This document shows positions 1-6,077 of a DNA stretch of 9,254 nucleotides, piece by piece; position 1 is the stretch's first letter, and every line of letters starts with the position of its first letter. The notes beneath the pieces are model-generated. The model had not been told where the DNA came from and did not search any database. It was given only the letters and a program-made list of their open reading frames with translations. Source of the stretch: an uncultured Eubacteriales bacterium. Lineage in GTDB: Bacteria; Bacillota; Clostridia; Monoglobales; Monoglobaceae. The stretch lies in contig CATVQN010000025.1 of NCBI GenBank assembly GCA_958346135.1, positions 1-9,254 on the forward strand. The letters run 5' to 3'. Both the position numbers and the translations under genes were made by a program.

Positions 1-1476
1 CCTATAGGCCTGGCACTTGCGGGCATTCTCCTTTTACAGTTGTTGCTTCAGATTTTCTTGACAATGCTGCATGTGGATACGGTAACCAAGATTCGGTTCA
101 AAATCCAGTCGCAGCTGTTTGAGAAATATTTACATAAGCAAAAGCAGAAGGCAGATCGCTTCCATTCCGGTGAATTGGTGAATCGGATTTCCGGCGATTC
201 CTCGATTGTGGCAGAGGGAGCGGGAAACATTATTCCGTCCTTGATTTCGGTGGGAACTCGAATCATCCTTAGCTTTTGTGCCCTCATGATGCTGGATTCT
301 ATGCTGGCTGTTCTCTGTGTGATTGCCGGAGTTATGATGTTGGCTGTGGCGCAGATTTACAGAAAAAAGACAGGAAGTCTGTTTCGGGAGAGCAGAGAGT
401 GTGAGGGTAGAATCCGATCCTTTATTCAGGAAACCGCACAGAATCTGACGGTGATTAAAGCTTTTTCCGTTTATTCTGTGATTTTGCGTCAGCTGGGCAA
501 AGCCCAGGATGATGCCTATACCTTGGCGATTCGGAAGAATCGAATCAGTATCGGCGCAAATGTCTGTTTTTTTGTAGCCATGTCTGCCGGTTATTATCTG
601 GCGTTGGCATGGGGCGCATGGCAGATTTCCCGCGGTCTTATGACGTTCGGGACGCTGACGGCAATATTGGGATTGACCGGAGATGTTACAGCTCCTTTTC
701 GGGATTTGGCCTCTCTGTTTCCACAGTATATGTCCGTTTGTGCTTCGTCAGAGCGCTTAGAGGAGCTTTGGAACCTTCCGGAGGATGAGGATCTTCCGCC
801 GGAGGATTCGCAGGAGCTTTACGAGAGACTTCGTGCCATACGATTTTCTAATGTGGATTTTTCTTACGGAGCATCGCCGGTTTTGTACCATACCGATGTG
901 ACGTTTGAGAAAGATAAACTGACAGCGGTCACCGGGGAATCCGGTGCGGGAAAGAGTACCCTGCTCAATTTGCTTGCGGGGATTCTGAGACCGGAATCCG
1001 GCGAAATTACGCTGGAAACTGCAAACGGCGCAGAGCGGCTCAGCAGTGCGCATCGCGGCTTGTTTGCGTATGTACCCCAGGATTTTCTTCTGCTGTCAGG
1101 GAACGTGCTTGAAAACATTACCTTATTTGATGAAAATCCGGATATGGATCGGTTTTGGTCTGCAGTGCATATGGCAGAGCTCAGCGAGGTTGTTGAAAAC
1201 CTTTCGGATGGGATTTACACCTTCTTGGGCGAGGGCGGCGGTCGACTCTCCGGCGGCCAGCGGCAGCGAATGGCAATTGCGAGGGCTTTGTACAGTCCGG
1301 CTAAGGTTCTGTTAATGGATGAATCGACCTCGGCGCTTTCCGTTGAAGCGGAGGAACGGATTTTACATCATTTAAAGGACAGCGGGAGAACCGTAATTTT
1401 TGTTACCCACCGTCGGACGGCGTCGAAATTGTGCGATCGGGTTCTTTTGATGAAGGATGGACGGATTGCGAAATAA
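1..1476 (+). CDS. ABC transporter, fused permease/ATPase (exporter type), 5' end missing
   Basis: The frame is open to the left edge, so the first ATG or TTG inside the window is not the true start; 491 codons are visible and the missing part should be the first transmembrane helices. Family knowledge: half-size type-1 exporters dimerise in the membrane and use ATP to expel peptides, lipids or drugs. Seen: the hydrophobic permease part covers about residues 1-240 of the visible protein. The nucleotide-binding domain has Walker A GESGAGKST at 312-320 (nt 934-960), Q-loop Gln 360 in YVPQD, signature LSGGQ at 416-420, Walker B VLLMDE at 436-441 and switch His 470 in VTHR. The ATPase looks intact. 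No peptidase C39 domain can be judged because the N-terminus is absent. A new promoter starts right after the stop, so it probably ends an upstream transcript. Placed beside a small peptide and an HprK-like kinase, peptide export is a plausible but unproven job. Confidence 0.93.
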   Translation, partial: PIGLALAGILLLQLLLQIFLTMLHVDTVTKIRFKIQSQLFEKYLHKQKQKADRFHSGELVNRISGDSSIVAEGAGNIIPSLISVGTRIILSFCALMMLDSMLAVLCVIAGVMMLAVAQIYRKKTGSLFRESRECEGRIRSFIQETAQNLTVIKAFSVYSVILRQLGKAQDDAYTLAIRKNRISIGANVCFFVAMSAGYYLALAWGAWQISRGLMTFGTLTAILGLTGDVTAPFRDLASLFPQYMSVCASSERLEELWNLPEDEDLPPEDSQELYERLRAIRFSNVDFSYGASPVLYHTDVTFEKDKLTAVTGESGAGKSTLLNLLAGILRPESGEITLETANGAERLSSAHRGLFAYVPQDFLLLSGNVLENITLFDENPDMDRFWSAVHMAELSEVVENLSDGIYTFLGEGGGRLSGGQRQRMAIARALYSPAKVLLMDESTSALSVEAEERILHHLKDSGRTVIFVTHRRTASKLCDRVLLMKDGRIAK

Positions 1477-1477
1477 A

Positions 1478-1506
1478 GTGATAAGAATAATTTATTTTAA
1501 TATAAT
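1478..1506 (+). promoter_or_regulatory. Sigma-A-type promoter for the secreted-protein operon
   Basis: A perfect -10 box TATAAT (1501-1506) is preceded by GTGATA (1478-1483, 4 of 6 matches to TTGACA) with exactly 17 nt between them. The spacer is very AT-rich. Transcription would begin near 1513, giving a leader of under 30 nt before the GTG start at 1540. The promoter begins 1 nt after the ABC-transporter stop codon, which separates the following genes into their own transcription unit. Inferred from sequence alone. Confidence 0.65.
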
Positions 1507-1524
1507 TTTATGTTTACATAGCAT

Positions 1525-1531
1525 AAGGAGG
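1525..1531 (+). promoter_or_regulatory. Ribosome binding site that decides the GTG start at 1540
   Basis: AAGGAGG lies 8 nt before GTG 1540 but only 2 nt before the in-frame ATG 1534. The normal 6-9 nt spacing therefore favours GTG 1540, which also gives a signal peptide starting MLKKF. Confidence 0.7.
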
Positions 1532-1539
1532 AGATGCAA

Positions 1540-2499
1540 GTGTTAAAAAAGTTTGTTAGTACTGTGGTGGGGGTATCTTGTGCGGTTGCCGCTTTAGGTG
1601 TTTCCGCTGCAAGTCCTACAATTCAAACGACGACCACGTATTCCGGCGGGGGTACCGCTAAGATTGCAGTAACCACGACGGTAACGGATGCGACGAGCGG
1701 CAATGTGTATACTTATCTGGCGTATGACAAAGGCGTTGCAACAGTAACGACCGGAGACCAGATTGTATACGTTGATCAGCAGAAGGCGACCGGAACGAAT
1801 GTTACGTTTAACTATGTTACGGATAGTACGGATGTTGGGTCCAATGTAAAGGTCGGCGGTAAGAGCGCAGAAGGTGTGGCTTATGATCCGGCAAGCGGTA
1901 CGATTCCGGCAGCTCCAGTAGTGGGAAATGTATCGGTAGCAGTAGATGGTGAAGATGCAGTTAAAACGGTAGTAGATACGGAAGCTGCAAATGGAACTTA
2001 TGTTAAGGTTGAATACGAGGCTGTAAATCCGGTATCGTCAGTTACGGTAAATGGCGTAGCAGCTGACTGGTTTGCAGGAAACGGCGTTGTTTGGGTTAAG
2101 GTAGATGCGTTGAAGAATGCAACTAAGCCGACGGTAGAGATTACTACTGCTCCGGCAGCTACAGTAGAAACGCAGACTCTGGCAAGCGGCTATATGGCAG
2201 CAGCTGGAGAAGATGACGCTGCTGTAATTGCTTTGGGACAGGTAACCGGTGATGTAGCTGAATATGGTATTGCGTTTTCTACTGACAGTAACTTTACAAG
2301 CCCCAAGTATTTGCAAGCGCTTGGACGTAACAACGAAGGACAGTTCGCTATCAAATGGGTTGGTTATGGTAGTGAGTTAACAGGTACTGTTTATGCAAAG
2401 GTTTATACCGGAGTTGAGGGTAGTCGAGTGCTTTCTGAAGAGACATATGAGGTAATCGTTGGTGGAACAGATGATACTCCTGGTTCCATAGTAAAATAA
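1540..2499 (+). CDS. Secreted beta-rich (Ig-like) surface protein of unknown function
   Basis: Starting at GTG 1540 the product has 319 residues. The N-terminus has two lysines, a hydrophobic stretch and an AXA-like site (LGVSA-AS) near residue 22: a Sec signal peptide. The single Cys of the protein lies inside this signal, with no clear lipobox. The mature part is rich in Thr, Val, Gly and Ala and poor in charge and aromatics. It includes YLAYDKG, DQIVYVDQQKATGTNVTF and NVKVGG segments of a kind I associate with Ig-like modules of clostridial exoproteins, and a second module about residues 125-205. There is no LPXTG, SLH or dockerin motif and the C-terminus (GTDDTPGSIVK) is soluble, so how it is held at the cell is unclear. 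The strong promoter and ribosome site suggest an abundant product. It is followed 21 nt later by the 71-residue peptide gene. Function not recognised. Confidence 0.85.
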   Translation: MLKKFVSTVVGVSCAVAALGVSAASPTIQTTTTYSGGGTAKIAVTTTVTDATSGNVYTYLAYDKGVATVTTGDQIVYVDQQKATGTNVTFNYVTDSTDVGSNVKVGGKSAEGVAYDPASGTIPAAPVVGNVSVAVDGEDAVKTVVDTEAANGTYVKVEYEAVNPVSSVTVNGVAADWFAGNGVVWVKVDALKNATKPTVEITTAPAATVETQTLASGYMAAAGEDDAAVIALGQVTGDVAEYGIAFSTDSNFTSPKYLQALGRNNEGQFAIKWVGYGSELTGTVYAKVYTGVEGSRVLSEETYEVIVGGTDDTPGSIVK

Positions 2500-2520
2500 T
2501 TCAATAGGAGGGGAAAGAAA

Positions 2521-2736
2521 ATGAAAAAGTTAGCTTTGGGTTATGCCGGTGCAGGCAGCTTTGAAATGCCGAAAATGACCATGGTTGGTCTGGAAAAAGA
2601 AGCAAATGTTGCATTTGCAACACCGACCACTGTATATCAAGGATCAGGTAGTAGCTTCTCGCGTAATGATATGCTTCGTGCGGCTACTGAGGCGGAGATT
2701 AGTCTTTTTAAAGCTGCCGCCAGCAGTGGCAGTTAA
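2521..2736 (+). CDS. Small peptide (71 aa), candidate substrate or precursor of the adjacent kinase
   Basis: The gene has a strong ribosome site AGGAGGGG (2506-2513) 7 nt before its ATG. The product has no Cys or Trp, no signal peptide and no membrane helix, so it is not secreted by Sec. It shows a Met-rich stretch (EMPKMTMVGLEKE), a Gly/Ser-rich middle (YQGSGSSFS) and an Ala/Ser tail ending AAASSGS-COOH. Known context: in some lasso peptide clusters an HPr-kinase homologue phosphorylates a C-terminal Ser of the precursor. A peptide ending in Ser directly before such a kinase gene fits that arrangement. Against it: I do not see the lasso leader motif (YxxPxL...G), and no lasso maturation genes lie in the window. 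It is not a PqqD-type chaperone by inspection. It could also be a small cytoplasmic regulator. Reality of the gene is fairly sure; its role is inference. Confidence 0.72.
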   Translation: MKKLALGYAGAGSFEMPKMTMVGLEKEANVAFATPTTVYQGSGSSFSRNDMLRAATEAEISLFKAAASSGS

Positions 2737-2741
2737 AGCAT

Positions 2742-3545
2742 ATGTTATATGAGATTTCCGGCCTTGTGGTTGAGGTGCAGGGCTGTGGTGAATATTTGAA
2801 ATCATGTATGGCGAAGTATACGCTCCCTCTTTCCAAAGAGAGGGAGCGTATCTGTGATTTTAGGATACACATAAACAGGTGTACCGAGATACCGATGCCT
2901 GTGGGAAAGTCCCTTACGGATTCCGGAATTTGGCATATGGTACAGACCGAGCGGGGAGAGACGGTATACAGAACTTTTCCCGGGATGCCGGATGTGGTGA
3001 GTGCCCGCATTGATTTTTTAAAAGATTGTGCGGAGATTTCCTTTTTTTCTTTTGAGGAGAGCGATGTAGAAACCCGTGAGCTGTTTCTGAGCGGACAGGC
3101 CTTCAGCCAGCTTTTGCTGCCTTATCGGCGCATAGTACTGCATAGCTCCTGTATTGCCAAGGACGGACGGGCGGTTTTGTTTTCAGCGCCTTCCGGCACC
3201 GGAAAGAGTACGCATACCGGGCTTTGGAAAAAGTATTATCCCAATACCGTTTTTATTAACGATGATACACCGGTACTTCGGCTGGATGATGCAAAGGGGG
3301 TTCTTGCCTGCGGCAGTCCCTGGAGCGGGAAGACCCGGCTCAATGAGAACTTGTCTGTGCCGCTTGCCGCTGTTGTTTTTTTGGAACGGGGCGAAACAAA
3401 CAGGATTACTCCCTGTTCCGGGATTGAGGCGATGGGACGTCTGCTGGGAGAATGCCGAAAGCTGCCTTTTCGCAGTGCAGTTGAGCAGGCATCAGAGCTT
3501 TGCGGCGAGCTTATAGAGCGGGTCCCGGTGTATCGGCTGACTTGA
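2742..3545 (+). CDS. HPr kinase/PEPCK-like P-loop serine kinase homologue, ending early at UGA
   Basis: Product of 267 residues to the first stop. Seen: LHSSC at 133-137, a Walker A loop SAPSGTGKST at 148-157, an acidic pair INDD at 172-175 equivalent to the HprK metal/catalytic Asp pair, and GSPWSGK at 191-197 followed by NENLSVPLAAVVFLERG. This pattern belongs to the short HprK-like proteins of Clostridia found with peptide-modification genes; true HprK is longer and carries an N-terminal regulatory domain, absent here. Expected activity: ATP-dependent phosphorylation of a Ser in a peptide or protein. It starts 5 nt after the 71-residue peptide gene with no good ribosome site of its own, so translation is probably coupled. 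The C-terminus looks cut: family members continue past VPVYRLT with a Cys and about 15 more residues, and here the frame after the UGA encodes just such a tail to 3596 (total 284 residues). It is either a nonsense mutation or a selenocysteine codon. Confidence 0.85.
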   Translation: MLYEISGLVVEVQGCGEYLKSCMAKYTLPLSKERERICDFRIHINRCTEIPMPVGKSLTDSGIWHMVQTERGETVYRTFPGMPDVVSARIDFLKDCAEISFFSFEESDVETRELFLSGQAFSQLLLPYRRIVLHSSCIAKDGRAVLFSAPSGTGKSTHTGLWKKYYPNTVFINDDTPVLRLDDAKGVLACGSPWSGKTRLNENLSVPLAAVVFLERGETNRITPCSGIEAMGRLLGECRKLPFRSAVEQASELCGELIERVPVYRLT

Positions 3546-3596
3546 AATATATCTCGTGATGCGGTGGAAACCGTCAGAAAGGAGTTATTGCTATGA
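3543..3596 (+). other. In-frame UGA with conserved-looking continuation and SECIS-like hairpin
   Basis: After the kinase UGA (3543-3545) the frame stays open for NISRDAVETVRKELLL and stops at TGA 3594-3596, overlapping the SLH-gene ATG (3593-3595) in a classical ATGA junction. Eleven nt after the UGA a hairpin can form: TGA 3557-3559 pairs with TCA 3574-3576, TG 3560-3561 bulges on the 5' side, CGGT 3562-3565 pairs with ACCG 3570-3573, and the loop is GGAA. Bacterial SECIS elements are small hairpins just downstream of UGA with a G early in the apical loop; this one fits in distance, size and loop G, and the bulge includes a U. The stem is short and the match may be chance. The coding continuity is the stronger part of the evidence. 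Confidence 0.5.
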
Positions 3597-5065
3597 AAAA
3601 GTTTTGGGTCGTTCTGTCGCTGTGTGCGGCATTATTGACGACAACTGTTGCAGCAGCAGTGGCATTTCCGGATATGCCGGAGGAACACTGGGCATATTCT
3701 GCTGTAGATAAAATGTGCGGCGACGGCCGTGTAAACGGGTTTCCGGATGGAACATTTAAACCGGACGAGCTGGTGACACGGTGGCAGTTTGCTAAGATGT
3801 CCGGAGGAAATCCGGATTTGATGACAAACCCGGATCGTCCTGCAACCCGGGATGAGGCGGCAGAGTATCTCTGGGAGAGAGCCGGAAAGCCGGAGGTCAT
3901 TGCACCTATTTCAATAACCCGTGGCAGTGAAAATCCGAAGGCAGTTGCCTGGGCGTATACCAGAGGGGTCATGAAAGGCGACGACGGATTGAGTCTTCGT
4001 CTGGATTCCACGCTGACCCGGGCTGAAGCTGCGACGATGATTGTGCGCAGTGAAGGAGAACTTGGTTATGTCAGCTTTAAAGATACCGTTTCCTCCAATA
4101 TTCTGCGCCGTATATGGGAGGATCTGAGAGGCGAGATCCCCTATGAGGAAAGCCGCAGTCTGACCAACGGCCAGGTGGCGAGAATTGCTTTGCGTCTGGG
4201 TAGTGAACGTAAAACGCCCTCTTATCGCAGCTTGAAAAAAATGCCGGAGTTTTCCGGGGAATATGCCAAGGATTTGCAGCTTGTGGCAGAAGAATGCCTG
4301 GGTGAAGACAAGGCTACGGAGGCATTTATGAACCAGACAGCGACCATGCAGGATGCAGTTGCTGTGTTGAGCTTTTACGCTATGCGGCAATCTGTAGACT
4401 CGATTGCTTTAGGTGATGCCGCTTACACAGACGTGGATCTAACGGCACCGATGGCAAAGATGGCACTGCAATTTGCAAGATATAACAATGTACTGCTCTA
4501 TGCCGAGCCTAAAATCAATGCACATGATGCGGCAACTGTCAAGGACTTAGCCTGCGTTATACTCCAGTTAGACGATGTGGTGGGACTGACCCGAGCCTAT
4601 GGCGATGCGCATAATACCCGTTATCAAAAGCAAGAGTATCCCTATCCCTCTAACGCAAACGACTATGCTTATATTTTAGATGAGATACCGGTTTCGGTCT
4701 ATGAAACGCCTATTTCCGCCACAGCAGTTCCGGCAGATTATATTGAATTTGGTGAAAATTTTGCAGGTACCTTTGCAAACTTTTTAAATCAAATTTCCGA
4801 GAAATTTCCGGAATCTGTAAAGTATGGCTGGAGCTTTTATCCGTCTCAGGTGGTATGTCTGCCTGATACGGTTGTTATCCGGGTAGGCTTAGAGATGAAG
4901 AACAATCCGGAGCAGTTGACGTTGAACCAGCTGTTGCCGCAGAACACTTTTACCGAGCAGTATAAGGGGGATCGATACATTATTGATATTTTCATCGGAA
5001 CGTCGGTAATGGATATGGTGCTTGATGGAAGTAAGTATCAGGCAATTCGGGCATTTGTGAAATAA
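3593..5065 (+). CDS. SLH-domain cell-surface protein
   Basis: The 490-residue product starts at ATG 3593 with AGAAAGGAG (3576-3584) 8 nt upstream. Residues 1-24 form a Sec signal peptide (MKKFW, hydrophobic core, VAAAVA). SLH motifs follow: FPDMPEEHWAYSAVDKM ... VNGFPDGTFKPDELVTRWQFAKM at 25-69, a degenerate unit with TRDEAAEYLWERAG at 85-98, and a third unit AVAWAYTRGVMKG ... LTRAEAATMIVR at 118-152. SLH triplets bind pyruvylated secondary cell-wall polymers in the wall, so the protein should sit on the cell surface. Residues about 160-490 hold further helical, SLH-like parts (for example TDVDLTAPMAKMALQFARYN) and a C-terminal domain I do not recognise; no protease, glycosidase or ligand motif is visible. 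The start overlaps the read-through end of the kinase frame, which puts it in the same operon. No clear terminator follows. Confidence 0.88.
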   Translation: MKKFWVVLSLCAALLTTTVAAAVAFPDMPEEHWAYSAVDKMCGDGRVNGFPDGTFKPDELVTRWQFAKMSGGNPDLMTNPDRPATRDEAAEYLWERAGKPEVIAPISITRGSENPKAVAWAYTRGVMKGDDGLSLRLDSTLTRAEAATMIVRSEGELGYVSFKDTVSSNILRRIWEDLRGEIPYEESRSLTNGQVARIALRLGSERKTPSYRSLKKMPEFSGEYAKDLQLVAEECLGEDKATEAFMNQTATMQDAVAVLSFYAMRQSVDSIALGDAAYTDVDLTAPMAKMALQFARYNNVLLYAEPKINAHDAATVKDLACVILQLDDVVGLTRAYGDAHNTRYQKQEYPYPSNANDYAYILDEIPVSVYETPISATAVPADYIEFGENFAGTFANFLNQISEKFPESVKYGWSFYPSQVVCLPDTVVIRVGLEMKNNPEQLTLNQLLPQNTFTEQYKGDRYIIDIFIGTSVMDMVLDGSKYQAIRAFVK

Positions 5066-5146
5066 CAATCTTACGAAATAAAATGAAAACGGAGCTTTCT
5101 GTGTTTTGAAGGCGGAGTTCCCTTCGCGTGTGAAAAGGTGTTTTGT

Positions 5147-5200
5147 ATGATGCAGAAAAGAGTTCCTGATTTTTCATTGAATATAGAGGATTACATTTGA
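5147..5200 (+). CDS. Possible 17-residue leader peptide before the Wzz gene
   Basis: ATG 5147 opens a 17-codon frame (MMQKRVPDFSLNIEDYI, stop TGA 5198-5200) with AAAAGGTG 6 nt before it. It is in the same frame as the Wzz gene but separated by several stops. It is the only translatable object in the 162-nt gap 5066-5227. Too short to be sure; a chance frame is quite possible. Confidence 0.15.
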   Translation: MMQKRVPDFSLNIEDYI

Positions 5201-5227
5201 TATTGATAGGAAAGGATTGAGACAGGA

Positions 5228-5950
5228 TTGAACGAAGAATTCAACATCGACACACTGCTGGCAATGCTGCTTCCCAAATGGCCGCTTGTGCTTATTTCTA
5301 CTTTGATTGTTGCTTTGGGGGCATATTTTTACTCCAGCTATATGATGGATCCTATTTATGAGGCGAGCGGTACGCTGTATATTACAGGTGATGTGAATGC
5401 AGTTTCCGGCAGTATTAAGCAAGATACGAATCTAAGTGATTTGATGCTGTCCCAGGAATTAGCCAAGACCTATGGTCAGATTTTAAGCAGTAATACTTTC
5501 TTTAAGGACGTTGCCAAGGAAAGTAATACCGGATATTCCTACTCCACCATACAAAGTATGACGACCATTACCAATATTCAGGAAACCGGTCTGCTGAAGG
5601 TGAGTGTCAAGCACACCAATCCCCAGATGGCGGCTAATCTTGCCAATACGATTTTGAATTTGGCTCCGGCAGAAATTTCCAGAGTTGTGGTTGCGGGCAG
5701 TGCTACAGTCATTGACCCCGCAGAGATTCCCAAGGCACCATCTTCTCCCAGCATCCCCAGAAATACGATTTTAGGTGCAGCGGTTGGGTTTTTGCTGGCA
5801 GTTGCCTTTATTTTCTTGCGTAGCTTCTTCGATCACACCTTAAAGAGCAGTGAGGAGATCGAGAAAATATTTCATCTCCCGGTTTTGGGAGCGATTCCGA
5901 CTATTGAAATGTGCAATGGTAAGGATGATAATTATAGCTATGGAAATTGA
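5228..5950 (+). CDS. Wzz-type polysaccharide chain-length/co-polymerase protein (CapA/YveK-like)
   Basis: The 240-residue product begins at TTG 5228; AGGAAAGGA (5208-5216) lies 11 nt upstream, and an in-frame TAG at 5207-5209 excludes longer versions. Topology is typical of the family: short cytoplasmic N-terminus with FNIDTLLAML, first membrane helix about 18-38, an external domain of about 140 residues, a Pro-rich stretch PKAPSSPSIPRN at 168-179, and a second helix about 180-197. The cytoplasmic tail keeps LPVLGAIP (217-224). In Gram-positive bacteria such proteins set polymer length and activate a partner tyrosine kinase (CpsD/YwqD). No kinase is fused or encoded next to it here, because an intrinsic terminator follows. 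The last residues DDNYSYGN carry two Tyr, which resembles the Tyr-cluster tails of the kinases, though this is suggestive only. It probably serves surface polysaccharide assembly together with other loci. Confidence 0.87.
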   Translation: MNEEFNIDTLLAMLLPKWPLVLISTLIVALGAYFYSSYMMDPIYEASGTLYITGDVNAVSGSIKQDTNLSDLMLSQELAKTYGQILSSNTFFKDVAKESNTGYSYSTIQSMTTITNIQETGLLKVSVKHTNPQMAANLANTILNLAPAEISRVVVAGSATVIDPAEIPKAPSSPSIPRNTILGAAVGFLLAVAFIFLRSFFDHTLKSSEEIEKIFHLPVLGAIPTIEMCNGKDDNYSYGN

Positions 5951-5969
5951 TTCATAGCTACGGACAATG

Positions 5970-5997
5970 GGCTGTCTCATGGTTGGGACAGCCTTTT
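5970..5997 (+). terminator. Intrinsic (rho-independent) terminator after the Wzz gene
   Basis: GGCTGTCTCA (5970-5979) pairs with TGGGACAGCC (5984-5993): a 10-bp stem with one G-T pair and a TGGT tetraloop, followed at once by TTTTAT. It lies 19 nt after the Wzz stop and ends the left-hand transcript. It also shows that an upstream extension of the next gene into this region is not real. Confidence 0.88.
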
Positions 5998-6077
5998 ATC
6001 GTTGTACGGCGAGAAGCCTGCGCAAAAGCAAAATTGTACAGAATGACACTGCGGATGAAGCGAAAGGAGAGAAAGTG

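Noticed and set aside
1534..1539. ATG 1534 as the start of the secreted protein
   Set aside because: Only 2 nt separate it from AAGGAGG; GTG 1540 has the normal 8-nt spacing.
2521..2736. Small peptide as a PqqD-type chaperone or a standard lasso precursor
   Set aside because: It is shorter than PqqD with no matching pattern, and it lacks the lasso leader motif and any visible maturation genes.
3543..3545. UGA read as Trp through a changed genetic code
   Set aside because: Tryptophan is encoded by TGG throughout the window, and the Wzz gene ends at a TGA directly before a terminator, so UGA works as a stop here.
5948..5993. A second read-through UGA at the end of the Wzz gene
   Set aside because: The downstream hairpin is a 10-bp stem followed by TTTT, a terminator, and the codons beyond show no family-like sequence.
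5967..6077. Extended N-terminus of the radical SAM gene
   Set aside because: The extension would cross the intrinsic terminator hairpin and has no ribosome site; ATG 6078 has AAGGAG at 8 nt and gives the family's normal N-terminus.
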